A stretch of DNA of 64,000 bases, taken from assembly GCF_009604455.1 (NCBI RefSeq), contig NZ_WEGL01000001.1:1054001-1118000 (forward strand). Reading direction: 5' to 3'. Made by a program: the position numbers and the translations under genes. The notes under the pieces were generated by a model. The model saw only the letters and a list, made by a program, of their open reading frames with translations, was not told the DNA's origin and made no database searches. The first letter of the stretch is position 1. Every line of letters begins with the position of its first letter. This stretch comes from Streptomyces sp. RB17 (GTDB taxonomy: Bacteria > Actinomycetota > Actinomycetes > Streptomycetales > Streptomycetaceae). Of this stretch, positions 37,518 through 46,089 are shown in pieces.

Positions 37518-39374
37518 CTACACGGTCGTGCGGCGCAGCTGGCCCACCAGCTCCCGTACGACCGTTGCCCCGTTCAGCGTCAGGATCGACTCCGGGTGGA
37601 ACTGCACGCCGGCGAAGTGGGGCCCTCGTACGGCATGGACCTCCCCATTGCCGGCCCGGCTCACCTCGACCCCGTGCGCGGACAACTCCTCCGCCACCTC
37701 GTCGTCGCAGCGCGCCACGAAGCTGTTGTAGAAGCCGACCGTCTCGGGCCGCCCGAACAGGTCGATCGTGGTCTGCGCCCCCTGGTACGGCACCTCCTTG
37801 CGGACGATGTCCAGTCCCAGCTCGGCCGCGATCAGCTCGTGGCCGAGGCAGACCCCGAGGACACCGTGCCGGTGATCCCGGAGCACCGTGGCGGTCAGCT
37901 CCCGCAGGAAGCGCATCTTCGGGTCGGCCACGTCGGAGGGATCACCGGGACCGGGCCCGAGCACCACCGGCCCCTCGTGCGCGAGCACCGCCGCCCGCAG
38001 TCCCGGCTCGTCGTACCGCCGGACGGTGACGTCCAGGCCGCTCGACCGCAGCACGTGCGCGAGCATCGCCGTGAAGGTGTCCTCGCCGTCGACCACCAGG
38101 GCATGGCCCTCCAGGGCCGTCGACCGCTCCTGCATCCGCAGCCAGAACGGCGCCAGCGCGGACCGCCGCCCGTCCAGCGCCGACCGCACCCGGGGGTCGT
38201 CGGCCAGCCGGGGCCGCTCGCGCTCCTCGCGCGGCCGGGACGGCCGTACCCCGAGGGCCGCCAGCACGCCCGCCGCCTTCGCGTGCGTCTCCGCGACCTC
38301 GCCCGCCGGGTCGGAGCCGCGCACCAGGGTCGCCCCGACCGGGACGCGCAGATGTCCTTCGGCGGAGATGTCGGCGGTGCGGATCAGGATGGGGGAGTCT
38401 AGGGTCTGCGCGCCCCCGGAGTCCCGGCCGAGCAGGGCCAGCGCGCCCGCGTAGTAACCCCGGCCACCGACCTCGTGCCGCTCGATCACCCGGCACGCGT
38501 TCTGCACCGGTGAGCCGGTCACCGTCGCCGCGAACATGGTCTCCCGCAGCACCTCCCGCGCATCCAGGGAGGACTTCCCGCGCAGCTCGTACTCGGTGTG
38601 CGCGAGGTGCGCCATCTCCTTCAGGCGCGGCCCGACGACCACCCCGCCCATGTCGCCGACGGTGCACATCATCTTCAGTTCCTCGTCGACCACCATCGAC
38701 AGCTCCTCGATCTCCTTGCCGTCGGCGAGGAAGGAGAGGAGATGCCCGGGGGTCGGGCCCTCCGCGGGATAGCGGTAGGTCCCGCTGATCGGGTTCATGA
38801 CGACCGTGCCGCCGGACATCCGCACGTGCACCTCGGGGCTGGCTCCCACCAGGGTGCGGTCCCCGGTGTGTACGACGAACGTCCAGTACGCGCCCCGCTC
38901 GCCCTCCAGCAGCCGCCGGAACAGCGCGAGCGCGTCGGCGCGGCCGAACCCCGCGATCCCGCCCTCGTACGTGCGCCGGATCACGAAGTTCGCGCCCTCG
39001 CCCCGGCCGATCTCCTCCGCCAGCACCCGCCCGACGATCTCGCCGTACTCCTCGTCGCCGACGTCGAAGCCGCCGCCCTCGACGCGCACCTCGTGCGCCG
39101 GGAGCTGTGACAGCGCCACGTCGAGCGGGAGCTCGTACGACTCCTCGGGGGTGAGCACCAGCAGCGGGGTGCCGTCGTCGCGGACGTCGAAGCCGCGCTC
39201 GCGGATCTGCCGGAACGGGACCAGCGCGAGGCCCTCGTCGGGCAGGTCGGCGAGCCGGTCGCGGCGGGTCACCGGGCCGAGCAGCACCTCCACCGGGTGC
39301 TCGTCGCGGCCGGGCGTACGGCGGCGGAGCAGGGCGAAGGGGCGGTCGTCGTGCAGGAGCTGTGCCAGGTCCAT
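37518..39374 (-). CDS. trpEG: Fused anthranilate synthase (TrpE-TrpG)
   Basis: 618 residues. The TrpE half (1-about 420) has NPISGTYRYP, TVTGSPVQNACR and the chorismate-binding residues; the glutamine amidotransferase half (about 430-618) has the catalytic Cys in GVCLGHELIA and His-Glu in VQFHPES. The fusion resembles PhzE-type enzymes, but the attenuator with three Trp codons argues for tryptophan biosynthesis. In S. venezuelae a trpEG with such a leader is described (established knowledge). It converges on pfkA2 with 17 bp between them. Confidence 0.93.
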   Translation of the reverse strand: MDLAQLLHDDRPFALLRRRTPGRDEHPVEVLLGPVTRRDRLADLPDEGLALVPFRQIRERGFDVRDDGTPLLVLTPEESYELPLDVALSQLPAHEVRVEGGGFDVGDEEYGEIVGRVLAEEIGRGEGANFVIRRTYEGGIAGFGRADALALFRRLLEGERGAYWTFVVHTGDRTLVGASPEVHVRMSGGTVVMNPISGTYRYPAEGPTPGHLLSFLADGKEIEELSMVVDEELKMMCTVGDMGGVVVGPRLKEMAHLAHTEYELRGKSSLDAREVLRETMFAATVTGSPVQNACRVIERHEVGGRGYYAGALALLGRDSGGAQTLDSPILIRTADISAEGHLRVPVGATLVRGSDPAGEVAETHAKAAGVLAALGVRPSRPREERERPRLADDPRVRSALDGRRSALAPFWLRMQERSTALEGHALVVDGEDTFTAMLAHVLRSSGLDVTVRRYDEPGLRAAVLAHEGPVVLGPGPGDPSDVADPKMRFLRELTATVLRDHRHGVLGVCLGHELIAAELGLDIVRKEVPYQGAQTTIDLFGRPETVGFYNSFVARCDDEVAEELSAHGVEVSRAGNGEVHAVRGPHFAGVQFHPESILTLNGATVVRELVGQLRRTTV

Positions 39375-39443
39375 GGGTCCTCTTCCGTCGCTGGAGATAC
39401 CGATGCCGGTAGCGATGTCGGTGAGGAACGACCCCGGGAACGC

Positions 39444-39470
39444 CGAAGGCCGCCCCTCGGGCGGCCTTCG
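39444..39470 (-). terminator. trp attenuator hairpin
   Basis: Perfect 12-bp inverted repeat (CGAAGGCCGCCC arms 39444-39455 and 39459-39470) with a 3-nt loop, 21 nt past the trpL stop and 70 nt before the trpEG start. No strong U-run follows. Confidence 0.75.
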
Positions 39471-39491
39471 CGAAGTCTTGCGTACGCGCGA

Positions 39492-39560
39492 TCAGTGGGC
39501 CGCCGGAGAAGCGGTCCACCACCAGTTCTGGGTGCAGTTCTGGATCGAAAGCGCGAACAT
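39492..39560 (-). CDS. trpL: Tryptophan leader peptide
   Basis: 22 codons: MFALSIQN, then CTQNWWWTASPAAH, ending at TGA. Three adjacent Trp codons give the stall site. It matches the WWW leader known before Streptomyces trp genes. The -10 box TAGGGT (39568-39573 on the complement) ends 7 nt before the ATG, so the mRNA probably begins at the start codon and has no leader of its own. Confidence 0.9.
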   Translation of the reverse strand: MFALSIQNCTQNWWWTASPAAH

Positions 39561-39567
39561 GGCAGGA

Positions 39568-39573
39568 ACCCTA
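39568..39573 (-). promoter_or_regulatory. -10 box of the trpL-trpEG transcript
   Basis: TAGGGT on the minus strand with a 7-nt spacer (39561-39567) to the trpL ATG. Confidence 0.55.
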
Positions 39574-39662
39574 CCGCACCCGTCGCCGGTCGGCCCCGTC
39601 CACAGGACAACCGGCGCGTCTCACCCTTCGAGCCAGAAGATGGGGCATGCGACACGACCCCG

Positions 39663-39668
39663 TAATGT
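39663..39668 (+). promoter_or_regulatory. -10 box of a leaderless promoter for the DAHP synthase
   Basis: TAATGT with a 7-nt spacer to GTG 39676. Confidence 0.55.
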
Positions 39669-39675
39669 TTACGAG

Positions 39676-41028
39676 GTGACCGTGAACGCTAAGACCAGCC
39701 CGAGCGCTGGCAACACCTGGCGAGACCTGCCCGCGGCGCAGCAGCCCGAGTACCCCGACCCCGAGGCTCTGCGCGCAGTGATCGCGGACCTCGAGTCGTA
39801 TCCGCCGCTCGTCTTCGCGGGCGAGTGCGACCAGCTGCGCGCCCGGATGGCGGCCGTCGCCAAGGGAGAGGCGTTCCTTCTCCAGGGCGGCGACTGTGCC
39901 GAGGCCTTCGACGCGGTGTCCGCGGACCACATCCGCAACAAACTGAAGACGCTGCTCCAGATGGGTGCCGTCCTCACCTACGCGGCCGCCGTGCCCGTGG
40001 TGAAGGTCGGCCGTATCGCCGGGCAGTACTCCAAGCCCCGCTCCAAGCCGACCGAGACCCGCGACGGTGTGACGCTCCCGGTGTACCGGGGCGACTCCGT
40101 CAACGGCTTCGAGTTCACCGAGGCGTCCCGCATCCCGGACCCCGAGCGGCTGAAGCGCATGTACCACGCCTCGGCGTCCACGCTGAACCTGGTGCGCGCC
40201 TTCACCACCGGCGGTTACGCGGACCTGCGCCAGGTGCACGCCTGGAACCAGGACTTCGTGAAGACCTCCCCGTCGGGCCAGCGCTACGAGCAGCTCGCGC
40301 GGGAGATCGACAACGCGCTGAACTTCATGCGGGCCTGCGGCACTGACCCGGAGGAGTTCAAGACCGTCGAGCTGTACTCCTCGCACGAGGCGCTGCTGCT
40401 GGACTACGAGTCCGCCCTGACCCGGGTCGACTCGCGCACCGGCAAGCTGTACGACGTCTCCGCGCACATGGTGTGGGTCGGCGAGCGCACCCGCCAGATG
40501 GACGGGGCGCACATCGAGTTCGCCTCGAAGATCCGCAACCCGCTCGGCATCAAGCTCGGCCCGACGACGACGGCCGAGGAGGCGCTGCAGTACATCGACC
40601 GCCTCGACCCCGAGCGCGAGCCGGGCCGGCTGACCTTCATCGTCCGGATGGGTGCCGACAAGATCCGCGACCGGCTGCCCGAGCTGGTGGAGAAGGTCAC
40701 GGCGTCCGGCGCGACGGTGGCCTGGGTGACGGACCCGATGCACGGCAACACCTTCGAGGCGGCCTCCGGGCACAAGACCCGCCGCTTCGACGACGTGCTC
40801 GACGAGGTCAAGGGCTTCTTCGAGGTCCACAAGGCGCTCGGCACCCACCCGGGCGGCATCCATGTGGAGCTGACCGGCGACGACGTCACCGAGTGCGTGG
40901 GCGGCGGAGACGAGATCTTCGTCGACGACCTGCACCAGCGCTACGAGACGGCCTGCGACCCGCGGCTGAACCGCAGCCAGTCGCTGGACCTGGCGTTCCT
41001 GGTCGCGGAGATGTACCGGGACCAGTAG
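39676..41028 (+). CDS. aroH: Class II 3-deoxy-D-arabino-heptulosonate 7-phosphate synthase
   Basis: 450 residues. Class II (plant/mycobacterial type) motifs: FLLQGGDCAEAF (substrate and metal Cys), RGDSVNGFEF, HMVWVGERTRQMDGAH, and MHGNTFEA (metal His). It condenses PEP and erythrose 4-phosphate, the first step of the shikimate pathway. GTG 39676 is preferred because its -10 box is at leaderless spacing; GTG 39682 is the close alternative. It diverges from trpL-trpEG, so first and branch enzymes of aromatic synthesis share one 115-bp region. Confidence 0.95.
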   Translation: MTVNAKTSPSAGNTWRDLPAAQQPEYPDPEALRAVIADLESYPPLVFAGECDQLRARMAAVAKGEAFLLQGGDCAEAFDAVSADHIRNKLKTLLQMGAVLTYAAAVPVVKVGRIAGQYSKPRSKPTETRDGVTLPVYRGDSVNGFEFTEASRIPDPERLKRMYHASASTLNLVRAFTTGGYADLRQVHAWNQDFVKTSPSGQRYEQLAREIDNALNFMRACGTDPEEFKTVELYSSHEALLLDYESALTRVDSRTGKLYDVSAHMVWVGERTRQMDGAHIEFASKIRNPLGIKLGPTTTAEEALQYIDRLDPEREPGRLTFIVRMGADKIRDRLPELVEKVTASGATVAWVTDPMHGNTFEAASGHKTRRFDDVLDEVKGFFEVHKALGTHPGGIHVELTGDDVTECVGGGDEIFVDDLHQRYETACDPRLNRSQSLDLAFLVAEMYRDQ

Positions 41029-41055
41029 GACCCCGCCGGACCTGTGGGCGATCTG

Positions 41056-41083
41056 GGGCGCGGATCACATCCGATCCGCGCCC
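41056..41083 (+). terminator. Terminator after the DAHP synthase gene
   Basis: Arms GGGCGCGGAT (41056-41065) and ATCCGCGCCC (41074-41083), 8-nt loop, followed by TTCCCC. Confidence 0.75.
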
Positions 41084-41119
41084 TTCCCCACTTTTGCGCG
41101 CCCTGTGCGGCGGGTAAGG

Positions 41120-41135
41120 TTAGGTTTGCCTCACC
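41120..41135 (+). promoter_or_regulatory. Iron box (DmdR/IdeR-type operator) before bfd
   Basis: TTAGGTTTGCCTCACC resembles the TTAGGTTAGGCTMACCTAA consensus on its left and centre. It lies 50 nt before the bfd GTG, at promoter position. Such boxes bind the iron-dependent repressor when iron is plentiful. Confidence 0.65.
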
Positions 41136-41185
41136 GATCAAGGGGATGGCAGCAATACAGCGATCCCGTCGGGAGGTGAGTCCGC

Positions 41186-41410
41186 GTGTACGTCTGCAGC
41201 TGCTTCGGCATCACCGAGGCCCAGGTCAAGCAGCACGCGGAGGACGGTGCCTGCACCCCCCGCCAGATTGCCTCCGCCTGCAAGGCGGGCACGGACTGCG
41301 GGAACTGCGTACGGCGCATTCAGGCGCTGCTCGGCCGGGGCGCCTGCCCCCGCCGGGAGCTCGTCGAACGGCGTGTCCCGGCTCTGGAGCGGCTGGACGA
41401 CGCGGCCTAG
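41186..41410 (+). CDS. bfd: Bacterioferritin-associated ferredoxin
   Basis: 74 residues, GTG start with GGGAGGTGAG upstream. Four cysteines arranged CSC ... CGNC (residues 4, 6, 33-34 region and 37) bind a 2Fe-2S cluster in the BFD-like fold. It gives electrons to bacterioferritin to release iron. An iron box precedes it and bfr converges on it, so the pair forms a local iron-storage unit. Confidence 0.93.
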   Translation: MYVCSCFGITEAQVKQHAEDGACTPRQIASACKAGTDCGNCVRRIQALLGRGACPRRELVERRVPALERLDDAA

Positions 41411-41429
41411 CAGTCGTGCGGGCCGGCGC

Positions 41430-41948
41430 TCAGTGTGCGGAGAAGCCGCCGGTGCCGGGGCCCGAGGGATCGGGCTGGCTCTGCTCGATCAGGGTCGAGA
41501 TGTACAGCGCCTCGCCCAGCTTGTCCACGAGTTCCAGCTGGGTGTCCAGGTAGTCGATGTGGTGCTCCTCGTCGGCGAGGATCGCCTCGAAGACGTTGGC
41601 CGACGTGATGTCGTCCTTCTCGCGCATCACCCGGACGCCCCGGCGCAGCCGGTCGATCGCCTCGACCTCGATCTGCCGGTCCGCCTGGAACATCTCGGTC
41701 ACCGTCTGCCCGACCCGGACGTGGAAGAGCCGCTGGTAGTTCGGCAGGCCGTCCAGCAGCAGGATGCGGTCGGTGAGGATCTCCGCGTGCCGCATCTCGT
41801 CGAACGACTCGGCCCGGGTGTACTCGGCGAGCTTCGACCATCCCTTGTGGTCCTGCAGCTTGGCGTGCAGGAAGTACTGGTTGATTGCGGTCAGCTCGGC
41901 GGTCAGCTGCTCGTTGAGCAGTTCGATGATCTCGGGGTCGCCCTGCAT
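41430..41948 (-). CDS. bfr: Bacterioferritin
   Basis: 172 residues from ATG 41948; GGAAGGAG lies 11 nt upstream. Ferroxidase residues appear as ELLNEQLTAELTAINQYFLH, read in two parts, then ESFDEMRHAEILTDR (with the heme-ligand Met) and LADEEHHIDYLD. The C-terminal tail after DKLGEALYISTLIEQ is Gly/Ser/Pro rich. It forms a 24-mer that stores iron as ferric mineral. It is convergent with bfd. Confidence 0.95.
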   Translation of the reverse strand: MQGDPEIIELLNEQLTAELTAINQYFLHAKLQDHKGWSKLAEYTRAESFDEMRHAEILTDRILLLDGLPNYQRLFHVRVGQTVTEMFQADRQIEVEAIDRLRRGVRVMREKDDITSANVFEAILADEEHHIDYLDTQLELVDKLGEALYISTLIEQSQPDPSGPGTGGFSAH

Positions 41949-42124
41949 CGCAATGGACTCCTTCCAGGTAAACCGGACCCGGCCGATAGCGCCGCATGAT
42001 GGCATCGGCGGCGAAGATCGTCCAGTAAGTGTGCACTTAGTAAGTAAGTCACTTGTTGTTGGTTCTTGTCCGGTTTCAGAGAGGGTGGTCAAGGGCACTG
42101 CCCGAGGTCTGTCAGGATGGATAC

Positions 42125-42757
42125 ATGGGTCATCCGGTGGAGCGAGAGTCTGGAGCAACGGCAGGGTTCGCGCTTCCGCCGGGTCAGCGGCTCCAGCGCG
42201 GCTGGCCGGTCACGCACTACGGTCCCGTCCCGAAGTTCCGCCCCGAGCGCTGGGAGTTCCGCGTCTTCGGCGCCACCGCCGACGGTGACAAGCACATCTG
42301 GAACCACGAGGAGTTCACGGCCCTGCCGTACACCACCGTGGTGGCCGATCTGCACTGCGTGACGAAGTTCAGCATGATCGGCGCGGAGTGGGGCGGCGCC
42401 CCCGCCCGCACCATCCTGGAACTGGCCCCGCCGGCGCCGGACGTCACCCATGTGATGGTCTGGGCGGAGTACGGCTTCAGTTCGAACCTGCGCCTGTCCG
42501 ACTTCGCCTCCGACCGCACCCTCTTCGCCACCCACAAGGACGGCGAACTCCTCACCGCCGAGCACGGCTTCCCGGTCCGCCTGGTCGTGCCGCACCTGTA
42601 CGCCTGGAAGGGCCCCAAGTGGGTCCGCGGCATCGAGTACATGACCGCCGACCGCCGCGGCTTCTGGGAGGAACGCGGCTACCACAACGTCGGCGATCCG
42701 TGGAAGGAACAGCGGTACTCGTACCAGGAGGAGCCCGGGGAGGGGCCGGAGCTCTGA
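42125..42757 (+). CDS. Sulfite-oxidase-like molybdopterin-binding protein
   Basis: 210 residues. It corresponds to the oxidoreductase molybdopterin fold, with the molybdenum-ligand Cys in VVADLHCVTKFS and supporting VRLVVPHLYAWKGPKWVRGI (pterin contacts). The usual dimerisation domain is missing, as in YedY/MsrP-like short forms, and no Tat signal is seen, so it should be cytoplasmic. Physiological substrate unknown. ATG 42125 is taken since upstream residues are unlike the family. Confidence 0.85.
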   Translation: MGHPVERESGATAGFALPPGQRLQRGWPVTHYGPVPKFRPERWEFRVFGATADGDKHIWNHEEFTALPYTTVVADLHCVTKFSMIGAEWGGAPARTILELAPPAPDVTHVMVWAEYGFSSNLRLSDFASDRTLFATHKDGELLTAEHGFPVRLVVPHLYAWKGPKWVRGIEYMTADRRGFWEERGYHNVGDPWKEQRYSYQEEPGEGPEL

Positions 42758-42795
42758 CCGGGCCGTCAAGCTCATCGCCGGTTACTGCGACAACC

Positions 42796-43010
42796 GTGCG
42801 AGGAGCCTCGACGGCCGTCTTCGACGTGATCTTCTCGGAGGCCGCGGCGCGCGTGCGCGACAGCCTTTCGGAGGACCGCCGGGAACTGCTTCAGCGCGGC
42901 CTCGCCATACTGTCCACTGATCCCCGCACCAAGATCTCGTCGCCCATCCGGTGGCGCTCGTGGTGCACATCGTAGACACGACACACGTACTGTTCGAAGA
43001 CGAGGACTGA
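42796..43010 (+). pseudogene. Decayed small toxin-like (RelE-superfamily-like) gene with a frameshift
   Basis: Frame one reads VFDVIFSEAAARVRDSLSED, then RRELLQRGLAILSTDPRTKISSPI, before running into RWRSWCTS and a stop at 42975. Shifting by one base after SSPI restores VALVVHIVDTTHVLFEDED up to a TGA at 43008. The helix-helix-strand pattern resembles small RelE/ParE-like proteins with the middle part lost. No ribosome-binding site or antitoxin gene is seen. It is either a pseudogene or a sequencing error. Confidence 0.5.
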
Positions 43011-43019
43011 CCCCGCGCC

Positions 43020-43913
43020 TCAGCCGTCCCTGAGCCTCTTCAGCCGCTCCACGTCCGCCGCGTGCCCCTCCTTGCCGCCGGGCGTCTCGATGATCAGCGG
43101 TACGCCCGCCGTCGCGGGATGGGTCATCAGGGCCCGGAACGGGTCCTCGCCGATGTGGCCGGCGCCGATGTTCTCGTGCCGGTCCTTGTGCGCGCCGACC
43201 ACGTCCTTGGAGTCGTTGGCGTGGATCAGCTTCAGCCGGCCCTCGCCGACGGTGTCCACCAGCAGGTCCAGGGTCTGGTGCATGCCGCTCGGGCCGGTCA
43301 GGTCGTGGCCGGCGGCGAAGATGTGGCAGGTGTCCAGGCAGACCCCGAGCTTCGGATGGGCGTCCAGCGCCTCGAAGTACGGGCCGAAGTCCCAGGTGCG
43401 CGAGCAGAGCGAGGCCCCCTGCCCGGCCGTCGACTCCAGGAGCAGGAACGGGTCGTCGTCGTGCGTCAGCTCGTCCAGCAGCGGCAGCATGTGCTCCCGC
43501 ACCTGCTTCAGCGCCACCTCCCGGGCCCGCCCGCCGGTCGCGCTGCCGGTGTGCACGACCACACCCAGCGCACCGATCTCCCGCCCGCGCCGCAGCGAGT
43601 GCCGCAGCGACTCCACCGACCGCTCCACGGTCGCCTCGGTGTGCGAGCCGAAGTTGATCAGGTAGGGGGCATGGACGTACGCCGGGACCGACTCCTCGGC
43701 GCAGGCCGCGCGAAAGACCTCGTCCTGCCGCGGATTCCCGGCGGGCGTGGCCCAGCCCCGCGGATTGGCCACGAAGACCTGCACGGTCTCCGCCCGCAGG
43801 TCACGGGCGTAGGACAGCCCCACGGAGTGCAGACCGCCGGCCACGGGGACATGTCCGCCGACGGGGTTGCGCGGAGGGGAGGCCGGGAGCGAGGGCGAAG
43901 AGGGTGAGGTCAT
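43020..43913 (-). CDS. nfo: Deoxyribonuclease IV (AP endonuclease)
   Basis: 297 residues, TIM barrel with three zinc ions. Motifs: VPAYVHAPYLINFGS, LGVVVHTGSATG, LLLESTAGQG, LGVCLDTCHIFAAGHDL and KLIHANDSKDVVGAHKDRHENIG, which hold the nine His, Asp and Glu ligands of Nfo. It cuts DNA 5' to abasic sites. ATG 43913 gives a Pro/Ser-rich lead of about 20 residues; a later start is possible. Confidence 0.93.
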   Translation of the reverse strand: MTSPSSPSLPASPPRNPVGGHVPVAGGLHSVGLSYARDLRAETVQVFVANPRGWATPAGNPRQDEVFRAACAEESVPAYVHAPYLINFGSHTEATVERSVESLRHSLRRGREIGALGVVVHTGSATGGRAREVALKQVREHMLPLLDELTHDDDPFLLLESTAGQGASLCSRTWDFGPYFEALDAHPKLGVCLDTCHIFAAGHDLTGPSGMHQTLDLLVDTVGEGRLKLIHANDSKDVVGAHKDRHENIGAGHIGEDPFRALMTHPATAGVPLIIETPGGKEGHAADVERLKRLRDG

Positions 43914-44024
43914 GGCACACCCAGCATGCCAGGACGTGGGGGGACGCCCCCGATCAGGGTGCGACTGCGCGGGCTCACCGGCGGCCCGCCGCCGCTGTTG
44001 CCGACGGGTCCGCGAGAGCCCTGG

Positions 44025-45977
44025 TCAGCGAATGGTGATCGTGATGGTCGAGCCCTTGGGCGCCTTGTCGCCGCCCTGCACGGACTGCTTCTTCACGGTG
44101 TCGCCGAACAGCCCGAGCAGGCCGCGGTCCTCCTCCACCTTGAACCCGGCGCCCTCCAGTGCCTTGTGGGCGTCGCCGACGCTGTCGCCGACCACGTCCG
44201 GCACCTCGAGCATCTCCGGGCCCTTGGAGAGCGTCAGCGTCACCGTGTCACCCTCGGCCGCCTGGCTGCCGTCGCCCGGGCTCTGCTGGGCCACCTTGCC
44301 CTTGTCGTACTCGGAGTTGACCTGCTGGGGGGCGATCTTCACCTTCAGCCCGGCGTCCGTCAGCTCCTGCCTGGCGTCGGCCAGGTCGTCACCGCTGACG
44401 TCCGGCACGTCGATCGGGCGGCCCCTGCTGACGGTCAGCGCGATCGCCGACCCGGCGTGCCGCTGGGTGCCGGCCTGCGGAGTCGTGGCGATCACCGAGC
44501 CCTTGGCGACGTCCTCGCTGAACTCCCGGGTGACCATGCCCGGTTCCAGCCCGTCGGCCTTCAGCCGCGCCCGCGCCTCGGCCAGCGGGCGGCCCGTGAC
44601 ATCCGGCACGTTCACCGTCTCCGGGCCCAGCGAGATGGTCAGCGTCACCGAGTCGTGGTCGCGGATCCGGGCGCCGGGCGCGGGGTCGGTGCCGATGACC
44701 GTGCCCCGCCGCACGGTGTCGTTGTACGCGCGCTTGACCTGACCGACCTCGAGCCCGGCCGACTCCAGCCGGTCCCGGGCCTGTGCCTCCGTCTTCGACA
44801 GCAGCGGCGGGACCTTCGTGAACTGGCCGGAGTTGATGTACCAGACCCCGGCGCCCACGCCGAACACCACCAGCACGGCGGCGGCGATCGTCAGCACCAG
44901 CCGCCTCGACCTGCGGGGCGGGACAGGCGGGGCCTGCAGCCGGCTGGTGTGCCGGACGTCACCCCCGTCGGGCCCCTCCTCGTTGACGGGCAGCGGCCGG
45001 GACGGGGGTCCCCCCGCGCGAGCGAAGCCGGGCGTGGGGGAGGTCAGCGAGCGCGGTATCACGCTCGTACGGTCGCCCGCGTTGTCGTGCTGCGCGGACA
45101 GCGCCTGCGGCGGCACCGCGTCCAGTTGCTCCTCGCTCAGCCTCTGACGAGCCTCGCGCACCTGGGCGAGCAGCGCCACGGCGTCGTGCGGCCGGATGTC
45201 CGGGGTGCGCGCGGTCGCCGAGGCGACCAGCTCGTCCAACTCGTACGGCAGCGCCGGTACCAGCGCCGAGGGCGGCGGCACGTCCTCGTGGATGTGCTTG
45301 TAGAGGACCTGGGCGGGGGAGTCCCCGGAGTGCGGCTTGCCGCCGGTCAGCATCTCGTAGAGCACGACACCGCACGCGTAGACGTCGACGCGTGGATCGG
45401 CGGTGCCCTGCTCGATCTGCTCGGGCGCGAGATACGACACGGTCCCGAGGACGGCGCCGGTCGTGCTGGTCTGGGTGTCCACGGACCGCACGAGGCCGAA
45501 GTCGGCGACCTTGACCCGCCCGTCGTCGCCTATCAGCACGTTCTCGGGCTTCATGTCCCGGTGCACGAACCCGGCCCGGTGCGCGGCGCCGAGCGCGGCG
45601 AGAACGGGTTCGAGGATGTCGAGGGCGGCGCGGGGCTGCAGCGCCCCGCGCTCGCGCAGCACGTCCCGCAGGGTGCACCCGGCGACGTACTCCATCGCCA
45701 GATACACGTACGACCCGTCGGTCCCCTGGTCGAAGACCTGGACGACATTGGGGTGGGCGAGCCGGGCGACGGACTTCGCCTCCCGTATGAACCGCTCCAC
45801 GAAGGATCCGTCGGCCGCGAGCGTCGGGTGCATCACCTTCAGCGCGAGCACACGGTCCAGACGGGTGTCCAGGGCCCGGTAGACCGTGGCCATCCCGCCG
45901 ACCGCGATCCGCGCGTCGACGCGATAACGGCCGTCGAGCACCTGCCCGACGAGGGGGTCCTGAAGGGTCGTATCCAC
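44025..45977 (-). CDS. PASTA-domain Ser/Thr protein kinase (PknB/PknL type)
   Basis: 650 residues from GTG 45977; a TAGACT -10 box 7 nt upstream indicates a leaderless mRNA. Kinase domain: glycine loop RIAVGGMATVY, VALK-like LALKVMHP, catalytic FVHRDMKPENVLIG, VADFGLV and GTVSYLAPEQ. A Pro-rich linker leads to one membrane helix (about residues 360-382), then four PASTA repeats outside the cell (each starts VPDV-like, the first VPPLLSKTE). PASTA domains sense muropeptides or lipid II. In M. tuberculosis pknL stands in the same gene order. Confidence 0.95.
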   Translation of the reverse strand: MDTTLQDPLVGQVLDGRYRVDARIAVGGMATVYRALDTRLDRVLALKVMHPTLAADGSFVERFIREAKSVARLAHPNVVQVFDQGTDGSYVYLAMEYVAGCTLRDVLRERGALQPRAALDILEPVLAALGAAHRAGFVHRDMKPENVLIGDDGRVKVADFGLVRSVDTQTSTTGAVLGTVSYLAPEQIEQGTADPRVDVYACGVVLYEMLTGGKPHSGDSPAQVLYKHIHEDVPPPSALVPALPYELDELVASATARTPDIRPHDAVALLAQVREARQRLSEEQLDAVPPQALSAQHDNAGDRTSVIPRSLTSPTPGFARAGGPPSRPLPVNEEGPDGGDVRHTSRLQAPPVPPRRSRRLVLTIAAAVLVVFGVGAGVWYINSGQFTKVPPLLSKTEAQARDRLESAGLEVGQVKRAYNDTVRRGTVIGTDPAPGARIRDHDSVTLTISLGPETVNVPDVTGRPLAEARARLKADGLEPGMVTREFSEDVAKGSVIATTPQAGTQRHAGSAIALTVSRGRPIDVPDVSGDDLADARQELTDAGLKVKIAPQQVNSEYDKGKVAQQSPGDGSQAAEGDTVTLTLSKGPEMLEVPDVVGDSVGDAHKALEGAGFKVEEDRGLLGLFGDTVKKQSVQGGDKAPKGSTITITIR

Positions 45978-45984
45978 GCAGGGG

Positions 45985-45990
45985 AGTCTA
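45985..45990 (-). promoter_or_regulatory. -10 box of a leaderless promoter for the PASTA kinase
   Basis: TAGACT on the minus strand, spacer of 7 nt (45978-45984) to GTG 45977. Confidence 0.5.
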
Positions 45991-46089
45991 CGAGGGACGA
46001 CCGACACTTCCCCCGCCGAGACCGCTTTTCCCCTTCCACTGAAGCCGACCTGTGACGCGACACACCACCAAACCCCCGCCCCACCCGCC

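Noticed and set aside
38797..39675. Upstream extension of the DAHP synthase frame
   Set aside because: The open frame runs over trpEG and trpL on the other strand; the family N-terminus and the -10 box support the start at 39676.
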